Source: Methylobacterium adhaesivum (GTDB lineage Bacteria > Pseudomonadota > Alphaproteobacteria > Rhizobiales > Beijerinckiaceae). Taken from it: a stretch of 64,000 bases of DNA. The notes beneath the pieces are model-generated. The model had not been told where the DNA came from, made no database searches, and saw only the letters and a program-made list of their open reading frames with translations. A program made the translations under genes and the position numbers. Positions 19,728-29,357 of this stretch are shown piece by piece. The stretch lies in the NCBI RefSeq assembly GCF_022179065.1, contig NZ_BPQD01000001.1, positions 434,001 through 498,000 on the forward strand, given 5' to 3'. Each line of letters opens with the position of its first letter. Within the stretch, counting starts at the first letter, position 1.

Positions 19728-21632
19728 TTGTCCCAAGACCAGACCCGGACCGGGCACGGGGGCCTCGCGCGCCCGGCCGTGCTCATCGGCGCCCTCGGCA
19801 TCGTCTATGGCGATATCGGGACCAGTCCGCTCTACGCCTTCAAGGAGGCGGTGCGGGCAGCGAGCGCCGGAGCGCCACCGACCCCCATCGCCGTCACGGG
19901 CGCCGTCTCGCTGATCCTGTGGTCGCTGATCCTCATCGTGGCCGTCAAATACGCCGTTCTGATCCTGCGCGCCGACAACCGGGGCGAGGGCGGGATCGTC
20001 GCCATGCTGGCGTTGCTCGGCGCGCGCCACGCCAAGCCAGGGTCGTGGGCCGGAATCCTTCTCATCGTCGGTCTCGTCGGGGCGGCCCTCCTCTACGGCG
20101 ACGGGGCCATCACACCGGCCATCTCGGTGCTGAGTGCCGTGGAGGGCCTCAAGGTCGCGGCACCCGGGCTGGCCCACTACGTCCTGCCGATCACCCTGGC
20201 GATCCTGGCCGGACTGTTCCTGGTCCAGAGCAAAGGCGTGGCCTTCATCGGGCGCATCTTCGGACCCGTGATGCTGGTCTGGTTCCTCGTCCTGGCGCTG
20301 ATGGGTGTCGCCGGCATCGTTCAGGCGCCGCAGATCCTGGCGGCCGCCAATCCGCTGCGGGCCGTGGACTTCCTGTTCCATGCGGGCTGGCATGTCAGCT
20401 TCGCCATGCTGGGCGCCGCCTTCCTGGCGGTGACGGGCGGCGAGGCGATGTACGCCGATCTCGGGCATTTCGGCGCCGGGCCGATCCGCGTCTCGTGGTT
20501 CGGCCTCGTGCTGCCGGCCCTGGTGATCCACTATTTCGGACAGGGCGCCCTGCTGCTCGTCGCGCCCGACGCCATCGAGAACCCGTTCTACCGCCTCGCC
20601 CCCGGTTGGGCGCAGATCCCGCTCATCGGCCTGGCGACGCTGGCCACCGTCATCGCCTCGCAGGCGATCATCTCGGGCGCGTTCTCCCTCACCCAGCAAT
20701 CGATCCAGCTCGGATTCCTGCCGCCCGTGCGGGTGGTCCACACCGCCCGGCACGAGCGCGGGCAGATCTACGTGCCGGTGGTGAACTGGCTCCTCGCCGC
20801 CGCGACCATCAGCGCCGTGCTCATCTTCGGCACGTCCGACGCCCTGGCCGGCGCCTACGGCATCGCCGTGGCCTCGCTCATGGCGATCACCACCGTGCTC
20901 GCCACCCTCGTCGCCCTGAAATGGGGCTACAATCCCGTGGCGGTCTTCGCCGTCAACGGGTTCTTCCTCCTCATCGACCTCGTCTTCCTCAGCGCCAACA
21001 GCGTGAAGCTGTTCGAGGGCGGCTGGTTTCCGCTGCTCCTCGCGGGCCTCGTCGCGTTCGTGATGCTGACTTGGCGCAAGGGCACCCACCTCGTGGAGGA
21101 TGTGCGGGTCGGCCTGCGTCAGCCCGAGGCCGAGTTCCTGGAGCAGATCCGCCGCGATCCACCCCTGACCTTGCCGGGAAACGCCGCCTTCCTGTCCTCG
21201 GCGACGAGCGGCATTCCCCTGCACATGTCGCGCTTCGTCGAGCGCTCCCACGCCCTGCACAAGCGGATCCTCATCGTCACCGCCCTCTATGAAGAGGCCC
21301 CCGTGGTAGCGCCCGAGCAGCGTGCCGAGGTGCTCACCATCACGCCGGACATCACCCGGGTGATCCTGCGCTACGGTTTCATGGAGGACGCGTCCATTCC
21401 CGAAGGTCTCGCCTGCGCCGTGAAGGCGGGCGCACTCGCGAGCGAATGCCTCGACGATCTCACGATCTTCATCGGCCACGAGACCATCATTCCGAAGAGC
21501 GACCATCGCGGGATGGCAGACTGGCGCGAGGGGTTGTTCGCCTTCCTCCTGCGCAACGCCGAGCGGACGGGCGCGCATTTCTGCGTGCCGACGCGCCAAC
21601 TCGTGGAAGTCGGGACGGAGATCGAGATCTGA
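19728..21632 (+). CDS. kup: Low-affinity potassium transporter Kup
   Basis: Inner-membrane K+/H+ symporter of 634 residues with about twelve membrane segments in the first 430 and a soluble C-terminal domain. Motifs seen are GALGIVYGDIGTSPLYAFKE, GEGGIVAM, YGDGAITPAISVLSA and GGEAMYADLGHFG. It starts at a TTG (19728) with GGAGA 7 bases upstream; no in-frame ATG precedes the conserved region. It is a stand-alone gene. Many Hyphomicrobiales carry two or more kup copies, so this may be one of several. Confidence 0.95.
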   Translation: MSQDQTRTGHGGLARPAVLIGALGIVYGDIGTSPLYAFKEAVRAASAGAPPTPIAVTGAVSLILWSLILIVAVKYAVLILRADNRGEGGIVAMLALLGARHAKPGSWAGILLIVGLVGAALLYGDGAITPAISVLSAVEGLKVAAPGLAHYVLPITLAILAGLFLVQSKGVAFIGRIFGPVMLVWFLVLALMGVAGIVQAPQILAAANPLRAVDFLFHAGWHVSFAMLGAAFLAVTGGEAMYADLGHFGAGPIRVSWFGLVLPALVIHYFGQGALLLVAPDAIENPFYRLAPGWAQIPLIGLATLATVIASQAIISGAFSLTQQSIQLGFLPPVRVVHTARHERGQIYVPVVNWLLAAATISAVLIFGTSDALAGAYGIAVASLMAITTVLATLVALKWGYNPVAVFAVNGFFLLIDLVFLSANSVKLFEGGWFPLLLAGLVAFVMLTWRKGTHLVEDVRVGLRQPEAEFLEQIRRDPPLTLPGNAAFLSSATSGIPLHMSRFVERSHALHKRILIVTALYEEAPVVAPEQRAEVLTITPDITRVILRYGFMEDASIPEGLACAVKAGALASECLDDLTIFIGHETIIPKSDHRGMADWREGLFAFLLRNAERTGAHFCVPTRQLVEVGTEIEI

Positions 21633-21798
21633 GAACGCCCGGACGCTCCCGCTTCTCCCCGTGACGCAGTGGCCATGCCGGAGCCGGACGAAACACACGC
21701 ATCGTTGCGGACGCGCGGACTTGCGAGCGGCGCGCCGGCACAGCAAGAACGCGAAGCGGACGGCCGTCGGTCTCCTCTCGAACAACGGAAGCTTCCGG

Positions 21799-22950
21799 AT
21801 GCCTGAACGCGTCCCCAATGCCCTGGCGCTGCGCCTGCGCCAGCAGGCGATCCTCTCGGATTTCGGCGTCGAGGCCCTGCGTGCGACGGAGTTGCTGCCC
21901 CTGCTCCAGCGGGCCACGGAACTCTGCGCCGAGGGCATGGATGCGCAGTTCTGCAAGGCCCTCGAATACCAGCCGCGCCAGGATTGCCTGCTCGTCTGCG
22001 CGGGCGTCGGCTGGGCGGCGGATGCCGTCGGCACGGCCATCATCGGGGCGGACCTCGCCTCGCCCGCCGGCTATGCCCTCAAGACCGGCAGGCCGGTGAT
22101 CTCGAACCATCTCCAGGAAGAGACCCGCTTCCGCACGCCCAAGCTCATGGCCGATCACGGCATCCGCCGGGCCATCAACGTGCTCATCGCCAACCGCGAC
22201 GGCAATTACGGTGTGCTCGAAGTGGACGACACCCGCGAGGGTCAGTTCGAAGAGGCGGACATCGCCTTCATGCAGGGCTTCGCCAACCTCGTCGGCGGCG
22301 CCATCGAGCGCCAACGCGCCGAGGCCCGCCTCAAGGCCGCCCTGGAGCGACAGGAATTGCTCTCCCGCGAGATGAGCCATCGCGTCAAGAACAGCCTCGC
22401 GGTGGTCGCCGGGTTCCTCGGGCTCCAGGCCCGGGGCTCCGACAACGACGACGTGAAGGCGGCGCTCGCCGATGCCCGCACCCGGGTCGAGGCCGTCGCC
22501 CAGGTCCACGACCAGCTCTGGCGCCAGCCGAGCCTGGAAGCCATCGATGTCGCGGGCTTCCTCGAAGCCCTCTGCGGCCGCCTGCAGGAGAACGCGCCGC
22601 GCCATACCCTGGTGTGCCGGGCACCGACGGTGAACATCCCGGCGGATCTGGCGATTCCCCTGGGCCTGTTCGTCAACGAACTCGTGACCAACGCCATCAA
22701 GTACGCCTATCCGGAAGGGGGCGGCGAGATCCGCGTCACGATCCACGACGGGCAGGCGGATGGCCTCCTCCTCGCCGTCTGCGACGACGGCGTCGGTCTC
22801 CCTGAGGGCTTCGATCCGGGGGCACCGCGCCGCGCGAGCCTCGGCATGCGCATCGTCAACAGCCTCGCCCGCCAGCTCGGCGGCCCGCTGGAGGTGGCGA
22901 GGGATCGTCCGGGCGCGCATTTCTCCCTGCGGATCGGTCCGGCCACCTGA
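21799..22950 (+). CDS. GAF-domain histidine kinase (HisKA_2 type)
   Basis: 383 residues. A GAF sensor (about 20-165) is joined to a HisKA_2 dimerisation/phosphoacceptor segment with SREMSHRVKNSLAVV (His194) and an HATPase_c domain containing NELVTNAIKYAYP and DDGVGLPEGFD. There is no membrane segment, so it is a soluble sensor. Kinases of this type in alphaproteobacteria often act in the general stress or light response. No cognate regulator is adjacent. Start ATG at 21799, with no strong ribosome site seen. Confidence 0.88.
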   Translation: MPERVPNALALRLRQQAILSDFGVEALRATELLPLLQRATELCAEGMDAQFCKALEYQPRQDCLLVCAGVGWAADAVGTAIIGADLASPAGYALKTGRPVISNHLQEETRFRTPKLMADHGIRRAINVLIANRDGNYGVLEVDDTREGQFEEADIAFMQGFANLVGGAIERQRAEARLKAALERQELLSREMSHRVKNSLAVVAGFLGLQARGSDNDDVKAALADARTRVEAVAQVHDQLWRQPSLEAIDVAGFLEALCGRLQENAPRHTLVCRAPTVNIPADLAIPLGLFVNELVTNAIKYAYPEGGGEIRVTIHDGQADGLLLAVCDDGVGLPEGFDPGAPRRASLGMRIVNSLARQLGGPLEVARDRPGAHFSLRIGPAT

Positions 22951-22979
22951 TCGAGGCGGCCGCGGGAATCACCGGGTCC

Positions 22980-23009
22980 GCGCGGCGCGGCACTCGAAGG
23001 ACGCCGCGC
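22980..23009. terminator. Candidate bidirectional terminator hairpin
   Basis: GCGCGGCG (22980-22987) and CGCCGCGC (23002-23009) form an 8-base-pair stem with a 14-base loop between the convergent kinase and lpdA genes. No T-run flanks it, so function is uncertain. Confidence 0.4.
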
Positions 23010-23022
23010 AGATCCCCGAACT

Positions 23023-24879
23023 TCAGTGGGCCTTCTTCGGCCCGTCTTTCCTCGGCATGTAGAGGTCGGTAATCGTGCCCTCGAAGGCCTCGGCCGCCAG
23101 CCCGATGGTCTCCGACAGGGTCGGATGCGGGTGGATGGTGAGGCCGATATCCTCGGCATCCGCCCCCATCTCGATGGCGAGCGCGGCTTCCGCGATGAGG
23201 TCGCCGGCCGAGGGGCCGACGATGCCGCAGCCGAGGATGCGGTCGGTCTCGGGGTCGAACAGGACCTTGGTCAGGCCCTCCTCGCGGCCGAGGGCCAGGG
23301 AGCGGCCGGAGGCGGCCCAGGGGAACACGCCCTTGCCGACCTTGATCCCCTTCGCCTTGGCCTCGTTCTCGGTCATCCCGACCCAGGCCACCTCCGGGTC
23401 GGTATAGGCCACGGACGGAATCACCTTGGCGTCGAAGGCGCTGGCCCTGCCGGCGGCGACCTCGGCCGCGACCTTGCCCTCATGCGTCGCCTTATGCGCC
23501 AGCATCGGCTGGCCGACCACGTCGCCGATGGCGAAGATGTGGGGCACGTTGGTGCGCATCTGCCGATCGACCGCGATGAAGCCGCGCTCGTCGACGGCGA
23601 CGCCCGCGGCTTCCGCGCCGATGCGCTTGCCGTTGGGGCGCCGCCCCACGGAGACCAGCACCTTGTCGAAGGTGTCGGAGGCGGGCGCGGTGCCGCCCTC
23701 GAACGAGACCTTCAGCCCCGCCGAGGTCGCCGCGACGGCGGTGACCTTGGCCTTGAGGTGGATCGCCTCGTACTGCTTGCTGATCCGCTTCATCAGCGGC
23801 ATGACCATGTCCTTGTCCGCACCCGGGATGATCTGGTCCATCAGCTCGACGATGGTCACCTTCGAGCCCAGGGCGTGATAGACGGTGGCCATCTCCAACC
23901 CGATGATGCCGCCGCCGATGACGAGGAGGCGGGCCGGTACGCCGTCGAGTTCCAGCGCCCCCGTCGAGTCGATCACCCGTGGGTCGTCGTGCGGGATGAA
24001 CGGCATCCGCACCGGCTCGGAGCCGGCCGCGATGATGGCGTGGTCGAAGCCGATGATACGGGTCTGACCCTCATGCTCGACGGCGACCTGATGGGGCGAG
24101 ACGAAGCGCGCCTCGCCCGTCACCACCGTGACCTTGCGCTGCTTGGCGAGGCCGCTGAGGCCGCCGGTGAGGCGCTTGACCACGCCGTCCTTCCATTCAC
24201 GCAGCTTGTCGATGTCGATCTGCGGCGCCGTGAAGGAGATGCCGTGGGCCGCCATGGCGTGACTCTCGTCGATGACCTTGGCGGCGTGCAGCAGGGCTTT
24301 CGACGGGATGCAGCCGACGTTGAGGCAGACGCCGCCCAAATTCGGCCAGCGCTCGACGAGCACCACCGACTGGCCGAGATCGGCCGCGCGGAACGCGGCG
24401 GTGTAGCCGCCGGGGCCGGCACCGATGACGAGCACCTGCGCCCGCATCTCCTCGCCGGGGACGGCGGCGGCGCCCTTGGGGGCGGGCGCCTTGGCGGCAC
24501 CGGTACCGCCCTGGGTCGCGGCGGAGCCGTAGCCCGCCTGACCCTCGCCGGGCGCGTGCGCACCGGCGGCCGGCGCGGCGGCCGCTCCACCCGTGCTCGT
24601 GGTGTCGGTCACCGTGGGTTTCGGCGAACCCGTGGCGGCGGCGGCTCCCGCCATCACCAGGATCAGGTCGCCCTGGCTCACCGCGTCGCCGGCCTTGATC
24701 TTCACCTCCGCCACCGTGCCGGCGACGGGGGACGGGATGTCCATGGTCGCCTTGTCGGATTCCAGCACGATGATGACGTCGTCGACGGAGATGACGTCGC
24801 CGGGGCTGACGCTGACCTCGATGACGGGCACGTTCTTGAAGTCGCCGATATCCGGCAGGTGGACGTCGTTGCTGCTCAT
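23023..24879 (-). CDS. lpdA: Dihydrolipoamide dehydrogenase (E3) with N-terminal lipoyl domain
   Basis: Reoxidises dihydrolipoamide of the pyruvate dehydrogenase complex, reducing NAD+. 618 residues, longer than the usual 460-480 because a lipoyl domain (1-78, Lys43 in LESDKATMD) and an Ala/Pro/Gly-rich linker (about 80-142) are fused in front. The FAD loop is VIGAGPGGYTAA, the redox disulfide is CLNVGC (Cys185, Cys190), and the NAD loop is VIGGGIIGLEMA. Last gene of aceE-aceF-lpdA, 39 bases after aceF. Lipoyl-E3 fusions are known in other proteobacterial PDH operons. Confidence 0.96.
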   Translation of the reverse strand: MSSNDVHLPDIGDFKNVPVIEVSVSPGDVISVDDVIIVLESDKATMDIPSPVAGTVAEVKIKAGDAVSQGDLILVMAGAAAATGSPKPTVTDTTSTGGAAAAPAAGAHAPGEGQAGYGSAATQGGTGAAKAPAPKGAAAVPGEEMRAQVLVIGAGPGGYTAAFRAADLGQSVVLVERWPNLGGVCLNVGCIPSKALLHAAKVIDESHAMAAHGISFTAPQIDIDKLREWKDGVVKRLTGGLSGLAKQRKVTVVTGEARFVSPHQVAVEHEGQTRIIGFDHAIIAAGSEPVRMPFIPHDDPRVIDSTGALELDGVPARLLVIGGGIIGLEMATVYHALGSKVTIVELMDQIIPGADKDMVMPLMKRISKQYEAIHLKAKVTAVAATSAGLKVSFEGGTAPASDTFDKVLVSVGRRPNGKRIGAEAAGVAVDERGFIAVDRQMRTNVPHIFAIGDVVGQPMLAHKATHEGKVAAEVAAGRASAFDAKVIPSVAYTDPEVAWVGMTENEAKAKGIKVGKGVFPWAASGRSLALGREEGLTKVLFDPETDRILGCGIVGPSAGDLIAEAALAIEMGADAEDIGLTIHPHPTLSETIGLAAEAFEGTITDLYMPRKDGPKKAH

Positions 24880-24918
24880 CGCTTCACCTCACTCGTTGTT
24901 TCGCGCAACCGGACTTCG

Positions 24919-26223
24919 TCAGACGACGAGGCGGCGGACGTCCTCGAGGACGTGGGCGAGGTGGCGGGCGAAGCGCGCGGCGAGCGCACCGTCGATGACG
25001 CGGTGGTCGTAGGAGAGGGAGAGCGGCAGCATCAGGCGCGGCTCGAAGGCCGTGCCGTTCCAAACCGGCGCCATCTTCGAGCGGGCGACGCCGAGGATGG
25101 CGACTTCCGGAGCGTTGACCAGCGGCGTGAAGGCGGTGCCGCCGATTCCGCCGAGGCTGGAGATCGAGAAGGTCGCCCCCTGCATGTCGGCGGCGCCGAG
25201 CTTGCCGTCGCGGGCTTTCGCCGAGATCGCCCCGAGATCGCGGCTGATCTCGATGAGGCCCTTGCGGTCGGCATCCTTGATCACCGGAACCACGAGGCCG
25301 TCCGGCGTGTCCACCGCCACGCCGATATTGTAGTAGTGCTTGAGGATCAGGGCGTCCTTCTCCGGCGAGAGGGAGGCGTTGAATTCGGGGTGCTTGCGCA
25401 GGGCCGAGACGGCGGCCTTGATGAGGAAGGCCAGCAGGGTGACGCGGTAGCCCTTGTCCTTCAGCTCCTTGCCGGCGGTGTCGAGTTCCTTGCGATACTG
25501 GTCGGTCTCGGTGATGTCGGCCTCGTCCTGATGGGTGACGAGGGGCACGTTGAGCCAGGACCGGTGCAGGTGCGCGCCGGAGATCTTCTTGATCCGCGAC
25601 AGCGGCTGGATCTCGGTCGGGCCGAATTTCGAGAAGTCCACGGCCGGGATCTCTGGGATGCCCATGCCGCCGCCCGTGAACGCGGCCGTGCCGGAGGCGC
25701 CGGGCGCCGGGGCGGCCGAACGGGTGAGGTGGCCCTTCACGTCCTCCTTGGTCACGCGGCCCTTCTCGCCGGTGCCCTTGATGGCGGTGAGGTCGAGGCC
25801 GAGTTCGCGAGCGAGGCGGCGCACGCCGGGGCTGGCATGGACCTGCGAGAAATCGGGGAGGTTGGAGGCAGGCGCCGGCGTGGCGGCGGCAGGCGCTGCG
25901 CTCGGCGCGGGCTCCTGCTTGGCGAGAAGCGCGGCACTGTCGGCGCCGGCCGGAGCCTCGGCGGCCTTCTCGGCGGCGGCCGTGCCGCCCTCACCCTTGA
26001 ACACGAGGAGGGGCGAACCTTCGCTCACCTTGTCGCCGAGCTTGACCAAAATTCTCTCGACCACCCCGGCGCTCGGCGAGGGCACGTCCATGGTCGCCTT
26101 GTCGGATTCCAGCGAGACGAGGGGATCGTCCGGGCCGATGGTATCGCCCTCCTTTACGTGGATCTCGATGATCGGGATGTCCTTGAAGTCGCCGATATCC
26201 GGGATATTGATCGCGATACCCAC
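24919..26223 (-). CDS. aceF: Pyruvate dehydrogenase E2, dihydrolipoyl acetyltransferase
   Basis: Core of the pyruvate dehydrogenase complex; transfers acetyl from lipoyl-lysine to CoA. 434 residues with one lipoyl domain (Lys42 in LESDKATMDVPSP), an Ala/Pro linker, a peripheral-subunit-binding domain (SPGVRRLARELGLDLTAIKGTG) and the catalytic domain with DHRVIDG near the C-terminus. The start is the GTG at 26223 (VGIAINIPDIGDF) with GGAGAG upstream. Only one lipoyl domain is present, unlike the three of E. coli AceF; the lipoyl domain on E3 may compensate. Second gene of the operon, 114 bases after aceE. Confidence 0.95.
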   Translation of the reverse strand: MGIAINIPDIGDFKDIPIIEIHVKEGDTIGPDDPLVSLESDKATMDVPSPSAGVVERILVKLGDKVSEGSPLLVFKGEGGTAAAEKAAEAPAGADSAALLAKQEPAPSAAPAAATPAPASNLPDFSQVHASPGVRRLARELGLDLTAIKGTGEKGRVTKEDVKGHLTRSAAPAPGASGTAAFTGGGMGIPEIPAVDFSKFGPTEIQPLSRIKKISGAHLHRSWLNVPLVTHQDEADITETDQYRKELDTAGKELKDKGYRVTLLAFLIKAAVSALRKHPEFNASLSPEKDALILKHYYNIGVAVDTPDGLVVPVIKDADRKGLIEISRDLGAISAKARDGKLGAADMQGATFSISSLGGIGGTAFTPLVNAPEVAILGVARSKMAPVWNGTAFEPRLMLPLSLSYDHRVIDGALAARFARHLAHVLEDVRRLVV

Positions 26224-26337
26224 TGCGTACTCTCCCTGGTGAAGTGGAGCCTCTCGTGGGCTCCCTCGTCCGGTCATGCTCGATGAGGCGTGTGCGAAGG
26301 CAGGCCGCTCACCCGAGGGGAGCGGCCGAGCGGCGGA

Positions 26338-29001
26338 TCAGACGGTCCAGGGTGCCGGCCGGTCCGTGTCGATGCCGTATTTCGCGATGGCGTCCGCCAC
26401 CGTTTGGGCCGGGATCACGCCGTCCTCGGCGAGGCTGTGCAGGGCCGCGACCACCACCCAGTGCCGGTTGACCTCGAAGAAGTCGCGCAGGCGCGCCCGG
26501 TAGTCCGAGCGGCCGAAGCCGTCCGTGCCGAGGACCCGGTAGCGGCCCGGAACCCAGGTGCGGATCTGGTCGGCGAACAGGCGCATGTAGTCGGTGGCGG
26601 CGATCACCGGGCCATTTCGGCCGGCTAGACACGTCTCGACATGCGAGAGGCGCCGGCCCTCCAGCGGGTGGAGCAGGTTCCAGCGCTCGGCCGCCATGGC
26701 ATCGCGGCGCAACTCCGTGAAGCTCGGGCAGCTCCAGATGTCGGATGCGATGCCGAAATCCTGTTCCAGGAGTTCGGCCGCCGCGATGACCTCGCGCAGG
26801 ATGGTGCCGGAGCCGAGCAACTGCACCCGGTGACCCTGCTTCGTCTCCGGGGCGCCCTGCCGGAACAGGTACATCCCCTTGATGATGCCGGCCTCTGCGC
26901 CCTCCGGCATGCCGGGGTGCTCGTAGTTCTCGTTCATCACGGTGATGTAGTAGAACACGTCCTCCTGTTCGGCATACATCCGGCGCAGACCGTCCTGCAC
27001 GATGACCGCGACTTCGTACGAGAAGGTCGGGTCGTAGGAGACGCAGTTCGGGATGGTCGACGAGAGGAGGTGGCTGTGGCCGTCCTCGTGCTGCAGGCCC
27101 TCGCCGTTGAGCGTCGTGCGCCCCGCCGTGCCGCCGATGAGGAAGCCGCGCGCCCGCATGTCGCCCGCCGCCCAGGCCAGATCCCCGACCCGCTGGAAGC
27201 CGAACATCGAGTAGTAGACGTAGAACGGGATCGTCGGCGCGTCGGAGTGCGAGTAGGAGGTCGCGGCCGCGATCCAGGACGACATGGCGCCCGGCTCGTT
27301 GATGCCCTCCTGGAGCATCTGACCGTTCTTGTCCTCCTTGTAGTACATGAGCTGGTTGGCATCCTCCGGCCGGTAGAGCTGGCCGACCTGGGAGAAGATG
27401 CCGAACTGGCGGAACATGCCCTCCATGCCGAAGGTGCGGCTCTCGTCGGGCACGATCGGCACGATGCGGTTGCCGATGTTCTTGTCGCGCAGGAGCGTGT
27501 TGAGGATGCGCACGAACGCCATGGTGGTGGAGATCTCGCGGCCCGCGGTCTCCTTCATCTGCGCCGAGAAGGCCGAGAGCGGCGGGATTTCCAGGGCCTT
27601 CGACTTGGAGCGCCGGGCTGGCAGGGACCCGCCGAGCGCCGCGCGCCGCGCCATGAGGTAGTTGTGCTCTGGGCTGCCCTCGGGGAACTTGATGAAGGGG
27701 ATCTCCTTCAGCTGCTCGTCCGTGAGGTCGATCCCGAAGCGGTCGCGGAACTGCTTGAGGACGGCCTCGCCCATCTTCTTCTGCTGGTGGGTGATGTTCT
27801 GGGCCTCGCCCGATTCACCCATGCCGTAGCCCTTGACGGTCTTGGCGAGGATGAGGGTCGGCTGGCCCTTGTGCTTCGAGGCGGCGCTGTAGGCGGCGAA
27901 GACCTTGCGCGGGTCATGGCCGCCACGCGTCAGGCGCCAGATGTCGTCGTCGCTCATGTCGGCGACGAGGGCCGCTGTCTCGGGGTAGCGGCCGAAGAAG
28001 TGCTCGCGGATATAGGCGCCGTTCTTCGACTTGAAGTCCTGGTACTCGCCGTCGACGCATTCCTCCATGAGGCGCGCCAGCATGCCGGTGCTATCCTTCT
28101 GGATCAGGGCATCCCAGCCCGACCCCCACAGCACCTTGATGACGTTCCAGCCGGCACCCCGGAAATCGGCCTCGAGTTCCTGGACGATCTTGCCGTTGCC
28201 GCGCACCGGACCGTCGAGGCGCTGCAGGTTGCAGTTGATGACGAAGACGAGGTTGTCGAGCTTTTCCCGCGCCGCGAGCGCGATGGCGCCGAGGCTTTCC
28301 GGCTCGTCCATCTCGCCATCGCCCATGAAGGCCCAGACCTTGCGGCCGTCCGTCTGCGCGAGATTGCGGTGATGCAGGTAGCGCAGGAAGCGGGCCTGAT
28401 AGATCGCCATCAAGGGGCCCAGCCCCATGGAGACCGTGGGGAACTGCCAGAAATCCGGCATCAGCCACGGATGCGGGTAAGAGGACAGGCCCTTGCCGCC
28501 GACTTCCTGGCGGAAGCCGAGGAGCTGCTCCTCCGTCAGCCGCCCTTCGAGGAAGGCGCGGGCGTAGACGCCGGGCGAGGAATGGCCCTGCACGTAGACG
28601 AGGTCGCCGCCGTGGTTGGCGTCGGCCGCCCGCCAGAAATGCATGAAGCCGGTGTCGTAGAGCGTCGCGGCCGATTGGAAGCTCGCGATGTGGCCGCCGA
28701 GTTCCGAGGATTCCTTGTTCGCCCGCAGGATGATCGCGATGGCGTTCCAGCGGATCGCCGAGCGGATGCGGTGCTCGATGGCCCGGTCGCCGGGATGCGG
28801 GTCCTGCTTCTCGGGGAGGATGGTGTTGAGGTACGCGGTGTTGGCGGAATAGGGGACTGGCGCGCCCTTCTTGCGGGCTCCGTCGATCACCTGTTCGATG
28901 AGGTAATGCGCCCGCTCCGGTCCGTCGACGTCGAGGACGCCGTCGAGTGAGTCGAGCCATTCCTGCGTCTCGACGGGATCGAGATCGCGACTGCGCTCCA
29001 T
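26338..29001 (-). CDS. aceE: Pyruvate dehydrogenase E1 component, homodimeric type
   Basis: Thiamine-diphosphate enzyme that decarboxylates pyruvate and acetylates the E2 lipoyl group. 887 residues, matching the single-chain AceE family. The ThDP motif runs from GDGEMDEPESLGAIALA to VFVINCNLQRLDGPVRGN. Other hallmarks are GGHDPRKVFAAY and KTVKGYGMG. The ATG at 29001 follows AGGGAGGATACC; the frame is open a further 31 codons upstream. First gene of the PDH operon, with a candidate operator at 29077. Confidence 0.97.
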   Translation of the reverse strand: MERSRDLDPVETQEWLDSLDGVLDVDGPERAHYLIEQVIDGARKKGAPVPYSANTAYLNTILPEKQDPHPGDRAIEHRIRSAIRWNAIAIILRANKESSELGGHIASFQSAATLYDTGFMHFWRAADANHGGDLVYVQGHSSPGVYARAFLEGRLTEEQLLGFRQEVGGKGLSSYPHPWLMPDFWQFPTVSMGLGPLMAIYQARFLRYLHHRNLAQTDGRKVWAFMGDGEMDEPESLGAIALAAREKLDNLVFVINCNLQRLDGPVRGNGKIVQELEADFRGAGWNVIKVLWGSGWDALIQKDSTGMLARLMEECVDGEYQDFKSKNGAYIREHFFGRYPETAALVADMSDDDIWRLTRGGHDPRKVFAAYSAASKHKGQPTLILAKTVKGYGMGESGEAQNITHQQKKMGEAVLKQFRDRFGIDLTDEQLKEIPFIKFPEGSPEHNYLMARRAALGGSLPARRSKSKALEIPPLSAFSAQMKETAGREISTTMAFVRILNTLLRDKNIGNRIVPIVPDESRTFGMEGMFRQFGIFSQVGQLYRPEDANQLMYYKEDKNGQMLQEGINEPGAMSSWIAAATSYSHSDAPTIPFYVYYSMFGFQRVGDLAWAAGDMRARGFLIGGTAGRTTLNGEGLQHEDGHSHLLSSTIPNCVSYDPTFSYEVAVIVQDGLRRMYAEQEDVFYYITVMNENYEHPGMPEGAEAGIIKGMYLFRQGAPETKQGHRVQLLGSGTILREVIAAAELLEQDFGIASDIWSCPSFTELRRDAMAAERWNLLHPLEGRRLSHVETCLAGRNGPVIAATDYMRLFADQIRTWVPGRYRVLGTDGFGRSDYRARLRDFFEVNRHWVVVAALHSLAEDGVIPAQTVADAIAKYGIDTDRPAPWTV

Positions 29002-29357
29002 GGTATCCTCCCTGGCCGTTCTCGATCGGATCGGGTGCGTGTGCCCGCTCTTTGTCGGTATGATTTTGCAGGATGTGGACCAAGTCCAGTCCATTTAAAT
29101 TAAATCAAAGAAACAACGACTTGAATGATTTTTGTACTGTCTCGCGGTGCGGTATTCCGCAATCGACGTGAACCATTTGTCCGAAAATCCGGACTGCCTC
29201 CCGGTGGCCCGCGAAGGCGCAGGCCTGCCGGGCGCGGGCGCCACGGGGCGTGGCTGCGCTGGACGGGTGACGAGGGGGGATCGGGAAGGGGGCCGTCGCG
29301 TTTCGAGGCGGCACAGAACCGGGGCCGAGCGATCGCGGCCGGCCGTCGTGGCGGGCG
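29002..29357. other. 356-base upstream region of the PDH operon
   Basis: Between aceE and the receiver gene, both on the minus strand. It is AT-rich near 29090-29130, including the palindrome ATTTAAATTAAAT at 29094-29106, and holds the operator candidate at 29077-29089. It should contain the aceE promoter, but I could not place -35/-10 boxes confidently. No gene was recognised. Confidence 0.5.
29077..29089. promoter_or_regulatory. Candidate operator of the PDH operon
   Basis: TGGACCAAGTCCA is a perfect 5+3+5 inverted repeat 76 bases upstream of the aceE start, beside an AT-rich promoter-like patch. It resembles half-site arrangements bound by GntR-family regulators such as PdhR, but the regulator is not known. 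Confidence 0.45.

Noticed and set aside
19647-22043. 798-codon minus-strand frame opposite kup
   Set aside because: Shadow; kup is certain on the plus strand.
23026-26286. 1086-codon open frame on the plus strand opposite lpdA-aceF
   Set aside because: GC-rich antisense shadow; the minus strand carries clear E2 and E3 enzymes, and this translation is low-complexity Arg/Gly/Asp/His-rich with no domain.
26641-28950. 769-codon plus-strand frame opposite aceE
   Set aside because: Shadow of AceE; no recognisable motif and biased composition.
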